DNA from: Leptospira sp. 96542 | GTDB taxonomy: Bacteria; Spirochaetota; Leptospiria; Leptospirales; Leptospiraceae | Direction: 5' to 3' | Assembly (NCBI GenBank): GCA_029310945.1 | Contig: JARJFC010000013.1 | Span: 1 to 64,000 of the forward strand | DNA: 64,000 nucleotides | Shown: piece after piece, positions 54,655-62,468 of the stretch | Position numbering within the stretch: the first letter of the stretch is position 1 | How the letters are laid out: each line of letters begins with the position of its first letter | The notes under the pieces: generated by a model | Told to the model about the DNA's origin: nothing | Seen by the model: the letters and a program-made list of their open reading frames with translations, nothing else | Databases searched by the model: none | Translations under genes and position numbers: made by a program

Positions 54655-55245
54655 ATGCGAAAATCCCCACGAGAACGAATCCTTTTGGTTGCGAAAGACA
54701 AGTTTTACCGCCAAGGTTATTTCCACACTGGCATCAACGAAATCATCAAAGAATCAAAAACAGCAAAAGCTACATTTTATGATCACTACCCCTCCAAAAC
54801 CATTTTGGGAGTTAAGGTAGTCCGAGCTTATGCAGCTGAGACGTTGTATTGGTTTCGAAGCCTGCTTGTTGGAACGGAATCACCCTCACAATTCATTGAC
54901 CGATTATGGATTGAAGTGCAAAAACAAACTGAGGAAACAAAAGAAGGTTACCAAGGTTGCCCTGTTGCGATATTTTCATGCCAATTTCCCGTCGGTGAAA
55001 ATCCATTTAGCGATGAATTCAAATCCGTCATCAAACGTTGGGAAGATTTGATCATTTTTCATTCAGAAAGATGGATCAAAAAAGGACATCTACATAAAAA
55101 TACAAACCGAAGGGTTTTTGCACAGGATGTGATCAATTTGTATGAAGGTGCCCTCATCAATTGGAGGTTGTCTTTGGATACATCTTATATTCAAAGGATG
55201 TATGAGGAACTAAAACTGAAAGTAAAACGAGAATCTAAAAGATAG
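54655..55245 (+). CDS. TetR/AcrR-family transcriptional regulator
   Basis: A 196-residue repressor from the ATG at 54655; the longer frame from a TTG at 54631 is less likely. The N-terminal helix-turn-helix reads RERILLVAKDKFYRQGYFHT, GINEIIKESKTAKATFYDHY and PSKTILG. The C-terminal ligand domain contains GCPVAIFSCQFP near residue 110, with two Cys, a type seen in regulators of lipid or redox genes. Two palindromes stand in the intergenic region with the divergent thioesterase. The ligand is unknown; an acyl-CoA would fit. Confidence 0.88.
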   Translation: MRKSPRERILLVAKDKFYRQGYFHTGINEIIKESKTAKATFYDHYPSKTILGVKVVRAYAAETLYWFRSLLVGTESPSQFIDRLWIEVQKQTEETKEGYQGCPVAIFSCQFPVGENPFSDEFKSVIKRWEDLIIFHSERWIKKGHLHKNTNRRVFAQDVINLYEGALINWRLSLDTSYIQRMYEELKLKVKRESKR

Positions 55246-55495
55246 TGCTACTTTCGCAGTTTTTACGGCAAGATGCTTCTAATCCCAAACAAGTACCGAC
55301 AATGATCGAAAAATCTTGTACACTGTACTGCGTATTGCCTGTCCCAAACTTAAAGAGTGCATCGTTCTCTAAAAAACACCGGCCTTCAATCGTAGAACAT
55401 TTATTACGCTCATAGCAAGCACTCCTCATCGAAAAAGGAGCACCACATTGAATACAAAACATTATACCTAAAAAAAACCAAAATGAAAGTTTCAT
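55235..55495 (-). CDS. Small Cys-rich lipoprotein, function unknown
   Basis: An 86-residue exported protein. The signal MKLSFWFFLGIMFCIQC ends in a lipobox Cys, and the mature part has six further Cys (ACYERNKC, GRCF, GTCLG, SCRKNC) that suggest disulfides. It is not recognised. Its start overlaps the ugp stop by ATGA and its 3' end overlaps the TetR gene by 11 bases. Confidence 0.6.
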   Translation of the reverse strand: MKLSFWFFLGIMFCIQCGAPFSMRSACYERNKCSTIEGRCFLENDALFKFGTGNTQYSVQDFSIIVGTCLGLEASCRKNCESSTIF

Positions 55496-56904
55496 AAATT
55501 TACAGTTTCGTTTTCAAAATTGACTCGTTTTAGGCTTGAGATCTTTCGGAGTTCCGAATTGGGGTTGGTAAAGGTTACTTTCCCTTTTATGGAAACGGGA
55601 ACATCAAATTCGATTTCACCTTTTACGATTAACTCTTCCGCTTGGAGTAAGGATGGGGTTTCTTTGAAGAGAACCTCAAATTGATTTATCTTTTTGTAAA
55701 AAGTTTCATCCAAACTCACAAGCACTTCACCGAGTCCAAGTTTTTTTCTTGCAAGTGACATGGTTAAGGAATAATCTTCGTTCAAACTGTAAGCATCGGA
55801 ACGACGTACCAAATAATCCTCTGTTTTTTTAACCGGAGAAAACCTGTCACGAGGGATGATGATACCTTTGAACTTTTGGAAATTGCCAACCGCACTCCCC
55901 ATGGCTGTCTCCAGTTGGATGATATGCCTATTTTCTACTACCTTTGGGTTGACAATGAGTGAAAGTGAAAAATTACCTTTTGAGAACCTTTCCTTTAATG
56001 CACGTAAGTTGATCCAAAGATTGTTCGTCGAAAAAGTTCTGAACTTACCGAGTCCACTAAACTCTCGTTCATGTTCCTTCGGGACTTGTGCCGTTTCCAA
56101 AAGTTCATACTGAATGAATTTACCCGCAACCGTTTTGCGGTAGATGGCGCCACCTTTTTTGTCTGCCAAAGTTTTTGGAGTCATTTCCATAGCAAAATGG
56201 ATTTGTTCATTCAAAAGGAAGGACACAATGTTCGGACTAATGGTTGCCCCCAAATTATCCCCATTGGATAAAAATGCGATTTCATAACCTTTGTCTAAGA
56301 GTTCATCCAAAATCCCATCTTCCATCATTGTAAAATAAATATCTCCATGACCAGGAGGGCACCACTCATCGAGAGGGTTTTTGCACTGGATCGGAGAAAA
56401 TGTTTTAGAATCAAGCCTTGGCACCTTATGTTGTAAAAAACTCAAAGGTAAGTTTTGTTTGAAACCATGTTTTTTTAGTTCATCCAATGAATCTTTCTGC
56501 GTGTTATACGAATCCATGAGCAAAAGGGGTACATCAATTTTATACAAATTCCGAAAGTATTCAATTTGTTTGGCCATGACTGCAAGAAAGGACAACCCAT
56601 TCTTTATGGGGATAAGGGATTTGGCTTTTTCCAAACCCATACTGGTTCCAAGACCACCATTCAGTTTGATCACAACTAACTTTGATAAAAGGTTGGGATC
56701 GGCGGGATAGGAAGAAAGGATGGATTCAAAACTGATTTCATCTTCCTTCGGGTCTAAATCACCCACTTCTACCCAATTGACAATGCCCGTTTCACCATTG
56801 CGAACTGAATCTATTTTCAAGAGAAAATCAGAAATGAAAGCGTCACTCAGGCCTGCCGATTTCATTTTTTCTCTGGTGAGGGTGCTTGCTTCTGTTTGGT
56901 CCAT
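55492..56904 (-). CDS. UTP-glucose-1-phosphate uridylyltransferase, eukaryotic (UDPGP) type
   Basis: Makes UDP-glucose from UTP and glucose 1-phosphate for glycan and lipid synthesis. From the ATG at 56904 (AAGGA seven bases upstream) it has 470 aa; the frame from 57021 would run through the neighbouring gene and is rejected. Marks of the UDPGP fold: VVIKLNGGLGTSMGLEKAKSL, PLLLMDSYNT, KVPRLDSKTF, PPGHGDIYFTM and ISNGDNLGA-like FLSNGDNLGA. It starts 1 base after the upstream small gene. Confidence 0.93.
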   Translation of the reverse strand: MDQTEASTLTREKMKSAGLSDAFISDFLLKIDSVRNGETGIVNWVEVGDLDPKEDEISFESILSSYPADPNLLSKLVVIKLNGGLGTSMGLEKAKSLIPIKNGLSFLAVMAKQIEYFRNLYKIDVPLLLMDSYNTQKDSLDELKKHGFKQNLPLSFLQHKVPRLDSKTFSPIQCKNPLDEWCPPGHGDIYFTMMEDGILDELLDKGYEIAFLSNGDNLGATISPNIVSFLLNEQIHFAMEMTPKTLADKKGGAIYRKTVAGKFIQYELLETAQVPKEHEREFSGLGKFRTFSTNNLWINLRALKERFSKGNFSLSLIVNPKVVENRHIIQLETAMGSAVGNFQKFKGIIIPRDRFSPVKKTEDYLVRRSDAYSLNEDYSLTMSLARKKLGLGEVLVSLDETFYKKINQFEVLFKETPSLLQAEELIVKGEIEFDVPVSIKGKVTFTNPNSELRKISSLKRVNFENETVNL

Positions 56905-56905
56905 A

Positions 56906-57274
56906 TTATTTTCCTTCGTTTGGTTCACCCAGTTCGATCCTATGTTTTTCTGCCAAAACAGGATTCCACAAAAAATAGAGGACAAGCTTTCGACCCTCTT
57001 CCATTGCAATGGGAGTGACACCTTCCCTTCGGTATTTCGGCATGAAAATTTCGAAATTGTATTGGAAATAAGTTCCTGATTTGCGAACTGTCTGGCGGAT
57101 GCCTTGTTTCAAAGGATCTTTTTTGGTGATATTCTTAAAAGGCAAAGGATACTTCGTTTCCCAAACACGAACCAGCTCCTTTGCTGCCTCATCATAGGTC
57201 CCTGGTGCGGCCTTCATCAAAGAAGGGGTGATCAAAATCAGAAAAAGTATGGGATAATAACACGAACGAAACAT
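56906..57274 (-). CDS. Small secreted protein, function unknown
   Basis: A 122-residue exported protein with a signal peptide to about residue 22 (ILFLILITPSLMKA). The mature part is basic and Tyr-rich (YFQYNFEIFMPKYRREG). It is not recognised. AAGGA stands five bases before the ATG. It is cotranscribed with ugp, 1 base downstream. It may be periplasmic. Confidence 0.6.
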   Translation of the reverse strand: MFRSCYYPILFLILITPSLMKAAPGTYDEAAKELVRVWETKYPLPFKNITKKDPLKQGIRQTVRKSGTYFQYNFEIFMPKYRREGVTPIAMEEGRKLVLYFLWNPVLAEKHRIELGEPNEGK

Positions 57275-57388
57275 AGTTTCCTTAGGAAGTCAATCATACC
57301 AAGGTACGGCGAGAGGTCAATTCAGGAATTCTCTCGGCAGATTTGATTTTCCTAGACAAGAATGGTGGCGGGGAGAATCCTCTAATCT

Positions 57389-58222
57389 ATGTTTCGATTC
57401 TTAGAATATCTGGAACGATTTTGGGCCTACCTTTCTTTCTATTTCCCTGGTCATAGTGAAGTGGAAGATTGTCGTACAAAAAATATTTTGATTGTACCTG
57501 GCCACCAAGCAGGCAAATCTTTTTACAAACGTTTAAAAGCCAATTTGGACAATTTAGGTTTTCGGGTGGGGGTACTCTCAACCATCCGCAATCCCAATTC
57601 GCTGGAAGAATCGGTACTTTACTTAGCCAAACAGATTTTGACTGCCCCTGATGAAGTGACCCTGATTGCACACAATACAGGGGGTTTACTTGCTCTCATC
57701 CTTCCTGATGAAGCAAGGAGGAAGGTGAAACGCCTCATCACATTGGGCACACCCTTTCATGGATCCGATGCATTTTCAAACACGCGCATGACATATTGGG
57801 CCTATGAGTCAGATTGGGTGAAACAAAATTATAAAAATGCATTGTTTTTTCCTCTCTTCCAACCTCTATCTGCCATTGAAGATTTTACCTTCACCCCACA
57901 AGAAAGTACAGAGTTTGGGCAAGGGAGAGACCTATGGTTTGACATTCCAGGCAATTATAATTTGGTGAGAAGAAACGAAAACCTAAGAACCTTACGCGAG
58001 TTTTTAGGAACCCCCAAAGACCCAACCAACTTACAACCTCCAAAGGCTAACTTGGATTTTGCGGCACCAAAAAAAATTGAAGTGGATTTTTCAAAATACG
58101 AACCATCGGTGTATAAAAAATCCCAATCCAAACTTGCAAAGAAAAAAGCGCCGGTTGGAAAACCAAAAGCCAAAACTGCAAAGAAAAAATCCAAACCTGC
58201 AAAGAAAAAACGTAAATTTTGA
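57389..58222 (+). CDS. Alpha/beta-hydrolase-like protein lacking the nucleophile, with Lys-rich tail
   Basis: A 277-residue protein with a lipase-like fold: NILIVPGHQAGKSFY (oxyanion region), TLIAHNTGGLLAL in place of the GHSxGG elbow, and LITLGTPFHGSDAF, typical of triacylglycerol lipases. The nucleophile Ser is Asn96, and the expected catalytic His near IPGNYNLVRRNENL is absent. It should be catalytically dead. Residues ~240-277 are Lys-rich (LAKKKAPVGKPKAKTAKK and similar), as in DNA- or polyanion-binding tails. No neighbour indicates a role. Reading of the Asn codon (AAT) was rechecked. Confidence 0.7.
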   Translation: MFRFLEYLERFWAYLSFYFPGHSEVEDCRTKNILIVPGHQAGKSFYKRLKANLDNLGFRVGVLSTIRNPNSLEESVLYLAKQILTAPDEVTLIAHNTGGLLALILPDEARRKVKRLITLGTPFHGSDAFSNTRMTYWAYESDWVKQNYKNALFFPLFQPLSAIEDFTFTPQESTEFGQGRDLWFDIPGNYNLVRRNENLRTLREFLGTPKDPTNLQPPKANLDFAAPKKIEVDFSKYEPSVYKKSQSKLAKKKAPVGKPKAKTAKKKSKPAKKKRKF

Positions 58223-58224
58223 CA

Positions 58225-58243
58225 CTGCCCACAGAATGGGCAG
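58225..58243. terminator. Hairpin between convergent genes
   Basis: CTGCCCA (58225-58231) pairs with TGGGCAG (58237-58243) around CAGAA. It begins 2 bases after the stop of the hydrolase-like gene. There is no clean T-run on either side, so it is a weak terminator candidate for both convergent genes. Confidence 0.5.
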
Positions 58244-58262
58244 CGGCTTAAAAGTTTTATGA

Positions 58263-58712
58263 TTAAACTTTTTTCATCTCCTTTGCACAAGCCAAACAAC
58301 TCTCCATACAGTCCTTACAAACTGCATGGTGGTTTGCATGTTTTTCACAAACCTTAGCACAGGCTTCACAAACCTCAGCGCACAAACTGGCTAATTTTTT
58401 TGTGTATTTAGAAGACTGGCTCGCTAAGCTTATGAAAGAATCACAAAGGGCAATTACTTCTTTTGTGCTTTCGGCGCAAGTTGCTAAACTTTTATCACCT
58501 TTCCCGAGTTCTACGATGCAATGACTCAGGCAAATTTCCGCTGCCAATTTACAATGAATGGCGCTCATCATCACTTTTGCATACTTTGACTTAGAAGTGG
58601 ATGTTGTGGGCATCACACCATGGTTGGAATGGTCTTCAGCAGAGAGAGTGGAAAAGATACCGGATAAAGCAACGGCTGTTGTTGCGGATTGTACAAATTC
58701 TTTACGGTTCAT
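58263..58712 (-). CDS. Copper-storage four-helix-bundle protein, Csp1-like
   Basis: A 149-residue exported protein. The N-terminus (MNRKEFVQSATTAVALSGIF) resembles a Tat signal with Arg-Lys instead of twin Arg. The mature part is a four-helix bundle with 13 Cys (residues 54, 61, 65, 79, 90, 111, 115, 118, 122, 132, 135, 139, 142), spaced as CxxxC repeats that face the bundle core in copper-storage proteins. Methylosinus Csp1 also has 13 core Cys and a Tat signal. It should bind many Cu(I) ions in the periplasm. AAGGA precedes the ATG by eight bases. Confidence 0.85.
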   Translation of the reverse strand: MNRKEFVQSATTAVALSGIFSTLSAEDHSNHGVMPTTSTSKSKYAKVMMSAIHCKLAAEICLSHCIVELGKGDKSLATCAESTKEVIALCDSFISLASQSSKYTKKLASLCAEVCEACAKVCEKHANHHAVCKDCMESCLACAKEMKKV

Positions 58713-58754
58713 ATAAAATTCCTTTTAAATAAAAATTGGTATAATGATGATAAT

Positions 58755-58766
58755 GATCAATTGATC
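58755..58766. promoter_or_regulatory. 12-base perfect palindrome upstream of the copper-storage gene
   Basis: GATCAATTGATC lies about 43 bases before the start codon of the Csp1-like gene, near possible promoter elements on the minus strand. It may be an operator; no regulator gene is adjacent, and in AT-rich DNA a chance palindrome is possible. Confidence 0.35.
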
Positions 58767-58802
58767 GTAAGAAAGATTGGGCTGGGAAGTGCCCTACCCG
58801 TA

Positions 58803-59201
58803 TCAGATCAAAAGACGAATGGTTTTTAAGTGTAAGATGTCAGGTGGGGGTGAACCCGCAAAAAAGACAGTGCCCAAAACAACGAGTGTTCTTGGGGAAC
58901 GTGATGGTTCCAATGTTGGTAACAATACAACGGAACTCTCCATGATAAATTTGGAGAGTGAAACTTCGGATTGAACCAACTCATCGAAGGACATGGGGCA
59001 AACACAAGTGCCAGCTTTTGGTAAAGGAGTGGATTTTGCTTCAGACGGAATGTTTGCGTTTTCTGCATTGTGGCAACTTGGCAAAGAAACTCCCGAAACT
59101 TCTGGTTGGAAGAACCCAGAACAAAACGAGAATAAGGAAGACCTACAACCAACGAAGGTCAAAAACAAAACAAGCAGGATGTACGCATATCGCTGTCTCA
59201 T
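58803..59201 (-). CDS. Small exported Cys-containing protein next to the copper gene
   Basis: A 132-residue protein with an N-terminal hydrophobic segment (YILLVLFLTFVGC). The central part has CHNAENANIPSE and AGTCVCPMS, and the end has a second hydrophobic stretch followed by AGSPPPDILHLK. This plan (short, CxCPM, final Pro-rich motif) resembles the DUF2946-type proteins found beside copper genes, but the match is not firm. It is upstream of the Csp1-like gene on the same strand, 90 bases apart. Confidence 0.55.
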   Translation of the reverse strand: MRQRYAYILLVLFLTFVGCRSSLFSFCSGFFQPEVSGVSLPSCHNAENANIPSEAKSTPLPKAGTCVCPMSFDELVQSEVSLSKFIMESSVVLLPTLEPSRSPRTLVVLGTVFFAGSPPPDILHLKTIRLLI

Positions 59202-59231
59202 TGATTCTATATCCTTAGACCAAAACCATTC

Positions 59232-60464
59232 CTAAAAGATCGACCCGAGCCCTTTTCCTGCAACAATAAATGTGCCAATTGTAGAACCAAACTGGGGCAA
59301 AAAGAAAACCAAAAATATATGCAAAACTCGATTTTTCCAAAAACCTCGGAAGGTTTCTGAATCGTCCGCAATTTTTTCAAAATCTTCTGCAAGGGGTTTA
59401 CGCAAATAGGATTCAGACAGTGCACTCACCCAACCCGCTTTGAAGATTGGTACAAACGTTCCAACAGGGGCTGTGACAAAAGCGAGTAAAATCGAAACAG
59501 GGTGTGCCAATGCAAGTAAGGCACCCAGGGCAGCAAGCCCACCTTTGATAAAAATCAATTTGTAAACAATGTCAAGTCCCGCCTCTCCACCTTGGCTCCA
59601 AGTCAAATAACCAATGAGTGAAGCAAAAAACAGAGGATAGGCGATTACACTGAAATTGTCCCAAACACTTTTTTTGGGAACGGTTTCCAAAGGAGTTAAA
59701 TCCCTCGGAGTAGAGATATGTTGTGCAATGCCTGCAAGGTGGCCTGCCCCTACAACGGCAACAACCGATTTTGGAGCTTCACCAGTGGAGGGATCCGCCG
59801 TCCTTCTGATTTTCTCCGCAAGGTATTCATTCCTCTCATCGATGATGACACTCTTTATGGATTCATATTTTTTTGGGATTTGCGAAAATAAATCCTTCAA
59901 AACATCGTCTGATTTCATTTCTTCTATTTTTTCGGTGGAAACATCTTCCTTCACAATGAGGGAAGTGAGAAGAGCACTGAACAAATACGTTTTGGAGAAA
60001 AAACTCACATTCCCCCAGGATCGTTTCAGAGTGGTTTGGATTTCGCGGTCAACAGGAATTACAGGAATGTCTGACTTTCGGCCAAGCTCAATGGCTTTAC
60101 GCATTTCATCACCTGGTTTGATGTCTTTTGTGCCAATCTTCTTTTGGAACGAGGATAAAATGAGGCTGGATAATAATAACCACATCTTTCTTTCTTTAAA
60201 AACTTTGAAGATGTCTAATTTTTTCAAATAGTCTGGGTCTTCGACTGACTTCATCCTTGATTCGCAAAGTTCGATACAAATGGCATCCGGCTGGATTTCT
60301 TGGATCATTCGGTCGACTTCTTCAACGCTTTTTTGCGATACATGAGCTGTCCCCAGGATATGGACGTCTGTTTCGCCAATTTTTGTAAAGATGTATGGCT
60401 CTGTGGTTTCAAAACCTTTTTCTGTTGTTTTTCTGATGGAATCTGATTTTTTGATTGGACGCAT
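59232..60464 (-). CDS. TraB/PrgY family membrane protein
   Basis: A 410-residue protein of the TraB family, related to the enterococcal pheromone-shutdown protein. The N-terminal domain has VHILGTAHVSQKSVEEVDRM with the first conserved GTAH motif, AICIELCESR and later VVAVVGAGHLAGIAQH. The C-terminal ~150 residues hold three to four helices, ending at the extreme C-terminus. The fold is related to Tiki/GumN proteases; biochemical function in bacteria is not settled. It is divergent from cheD. Confidence 0.88.
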   Translation of the reverse strand: MRPIKKSDSIRKTTEKGFETTEPYIFTKIGETDVHILGTAHVSQKSVEEVDRMIQEIQPDAICIELCESRMKSVEDPDYLKKLDIFKVFKERKMWLLLSSLILSSFQKKIGTKDIKPGDEMRKAIELGRKSDIPVIPVDREIQTTLKRSWGNVSFFSKTYLFSALLTSLIVKEDVSTEKIEEMKSDDVLKDLFSQIPKKYESIKSVIIDERNEYLAEKIRRTADPSTGEAPKSVVAVVGAGHLAGIAQHISTPRDLTPLETVPKKSVWDNFSVIAYPLFFASLIGYLTWSQGGEAGLDIVYKLIFIKGGLAALGALLALAHPVSILLAFVTAPVGTFVPIFKAGWVSALSESYLRKPLAEDFEKIADDSETFRGFWKNRVLHIFLVFFLPQFGSTIGTFIVAGKGLGSIF

Positions 60465-60524
60465 AAGGAATGATTTCTATCTTTTATACCTAAGAAACGT
60501 AGCCGTTCCCAAGAAACAAGTAGA

Positions 60525-61028
60525 ATGTCTATCAAACAAAAAATCATCAACGTGGGGATTGCGGACATAAAAGTGGGCAAAGACACGGAAATACTCCGCA
60601 CCACCCTCGGTTCCTGCATCGGTATCGTATTGTACGATCCCGAACAAAAAATCGGCGCCATTTCTCATATCATGCTTGCAAAAGACCCTACAGGCAAGGA
60701 CGTGAGTAAGTTTCCGCACAAATATGGAGAGTCTGCTCTCCCCCTTCTCATTGCCATGATGAAGGAAAATGGATCTAGTGTTGGGCAATTCAGTTGCCGC
60801 ATGTTCGGCGGTGCTTCTATGTTCAAAGGGATCAACTCACAATTTTTACAAAATATTGGGGAACAAAACATCGCAATCGTCAGAAAGTTTATGGAAGATC
60901 TAAAAATTCCGATTATTGTGGAAGACGTTGCTGGGAATGATGGTCGTACAATCAGCCTTTATTGCGATGATGGGCGTGTGTTGTTGAAAAAAGCAGGTAT
61001 GGAAAAATACCTTTATAAGGTGCGTTAG
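60525..61028 (+). CDS. cheD: Chemoreceptor glutamine deamidase CheD
   Basis: Deamidates glutamines on methyl-accepting chemotaxis proteins and binds CheC-type phosphatases. It has 167 aa, with [13 protein letters not shown] (catalytic Cys31) and GAISHIML (His48), and the later GGASMF and [14 protein letters not shown]. All catalytic residues are present. It stands apart from any chemotaxis cluster here and is followed by an HDOD gene 6 bases later. Confidence 0.94.
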   Translation: MSIKQKIINVGIADIKVGKDTEILRTTLGSCIGIVLYDPEQKIGAISHIMLAKDPTGKDVSKFPHKYGESALPLLIAMMKENGSSVGQFSCRMFGGASMFKGINSQFLQNIGEQNIAIVRKFMEDLKIPIIVEDVAGNDGRTISLYCDDGRVLLKKAGMEKYLYKVR

Positions 61029-61034
61029 GCGAGT

Positions 61035-61889
61035 ATGTTAAAAGCTAAAGTCGACGAAATACTACAAGATGTAAACAGACTCCCAGCGATTTCATCAGTT
61101 GTATCCAAGGTATTGGAAAAACTAAACAAACCTGATGTTAATATTTCTGATTTGGCACAGGAGATTTCCAAAGATCCCGCCATCACTGCATCTGTCATAA
61201 AAATTTCTAACTCTGCCTATTACCGTGCTTCCAAACCCATTCGTACAGTACAAGAAGCACTCATGACATTAGGAACAAAAACGGTCAAAGAAATTGTGTT
61301 ACTTACAGCCGCTAGGGGGATTTTATCACAAGACCTCAATAGTTACCAATTGGAAGCTGCCCAACTTTGGACATCCTCTCTCCTTGTCGCAGAGTTATCG
61401 AGTAAAATCATCCAACATAAAAAGCTAAAAATTGACAAAGACCTGGCCTTCACTTCAGGGCTACTTTGTAATGTGGGTAAAATTGTCCTCGCACAATTTT
61501 TTGCCCCAGTGATGATGCAATTAAAAACCGATCTAAAAGACAACCAAGACCCATTTCCACTTTTGGAAAAAAAATACTTTGGTTACACACATATGGAAAT
61601 TTCGGAAAAACTCCTCACACGTTGGAATTTTCCGGATGAACTCGTGGATGTGGTGGCACATTATTTAGATCCTGACCAATCGAAGGTCAATCCCCTGCTC
61701 ACAAGTGTGATTCATATTGCAAGTATTCTCATTGTTGTGTCTGGGATTGGGATTGATATTGGTGGGGAATCGGTACCAATCTCTCCATTTGCTTTGCAAC
61801 AAACGGGCATTACTGATCAGGACATTGAAACCTATTTCGTCCACATCCCTGATCTGCAAGCAGGTTTGGCCGATTTACTGAATGTTTGA
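61035..61889 (+). CDS. HDOD domain protein
   Basis: A 284-residue signalling protein. Residues 15-210 are an HDOD domain: LPAISSVVSKVLEKLNKPDV, ISKDPAITASVIKISNSAYY, TVQEALMTLGTKTVKEIVLL and GLLCNVGKIVL. HDOD is related to HD phosphohydrolases but lacks the metal His-Asp pair, so it is a regulator rather than an enzyme. Its tight spacing to cheD suggests a role in motility or chemotaxis control. Confidence 0.88.
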   Translation: MLKAKVDEILQDVNRLPAISSVVSKVLEKLNKPDVNISDLAQEISKDPAITASVIKISNSAYYRASKPIRTVQEALMTLGTKTVKEIVLLTAARGILSQDLNSYQLEAAQLWTSSLLVAELSSKIIQHKKLKIDKDLAFTSGLLCNVGKIVLAQFFAPVMMQLKTDLKDNQDPFPLLEKKYFGYTHMEISEKLLTRWNFPDELVDVVAHYLDPDQSKVNPLLTSVIHIASILIVVSGIGIDIGGESVPISPFALQQTGITDQDIETYFVHIPDLQAGLADLLNV

Positions 61890-61913
61890 TCAAAACTTTT
61901 TTACAAATTAGTT

Positions 61914-62456
61914 ATGAATATCATTTTGATCGGAGCAAGGGGTGCTGGGAAATCGAAGATCTCCCGGTCGCTTGCTAAAAAAATCCCCTTCCCTGTTGTT
62001 TCCACCGATTCGACTGCCGTTTACGAAGCGGGGGGTTTGCCAATTCCAAAATTTGTAGAAAAAAATGGTTGGGAAAAATTTAGAAATTTAGAATATTCTA
62101 TTTTAGAAAAACTAAAAAATGCAGATGGCATCATTGTAGATTGTGGTGGGGGCATCCTTTTTGATTTGAATGAAGAGGGGCAAGAAATTTTAAGCCATCG
62201 TAAACTGGAAATTTTACGAAACTTAGGTAAAATTGTTTATTTAGAACGAGAAACAAACGAACTCATCGAAAAAGTAAAAGGGGATGCGACAAGACCCGAT
62301 CTTTCCAAACTCAATTCCTATAAATCCATTTTAGAAAAACGAATCCCTTATTACGAAGAAGCTGCTCACTACAAAATCAACCTGAGTAAAAAATCCAAAG
62401 AAGAGGCAGTGGAATCCATTATCAAATGGTTGGGATTGGTAACAGAAGACAAATAA
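61914..62456 (+). CDS. aroK: Shikimate kinase
   Basis: Fifth step of chorismate synthesis: phosphorylates shikimate at the 3-hydroxyl. It has the normal length (180 aa). P-loop GARGAGKS lies at residues 7-14, the shikimate-binding Asp in VSTDSTAVYEAGG, FRNLE supplies the Arg, and VDCGGGI the GGG motif; TRPDLSKL is the lid. It follows the HDOD gene by 24 bases and is convergent with the TPM gene. Confidence 0.9.
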   Translation: MNIILIGARGAGKSKISRSLAKKIPFPVVSTDSTAVYEAGGLPIPKFVEKNGWEKFRNLEYSILEKLKNADGIIVDCGGGILFDLNEEGQEILSHRKLEILRNLGKIVYLERETNELIEKVKGDATRPDLSKLNSYKSILEKRIPYYEEAAHYKINLSKKSKEEAVESIIKWLGLVTEDK

Positions 62457-62468
62457 ACCACCAATTTT

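Noticed and set aside
57310..57336. CGAGAG...CTCTCG inverted repeat before the hydrolase-like gene
   Set aside because: Six-base arms with a 15-base loop and no T-run; too weak to call a regulatory site.
59656..60231. A 191-codon plus-strand frame opposite the traB-like gene
   Set aside because: It lies wholly within TraB coding sequence and has no recognisable domain or ribosome site.
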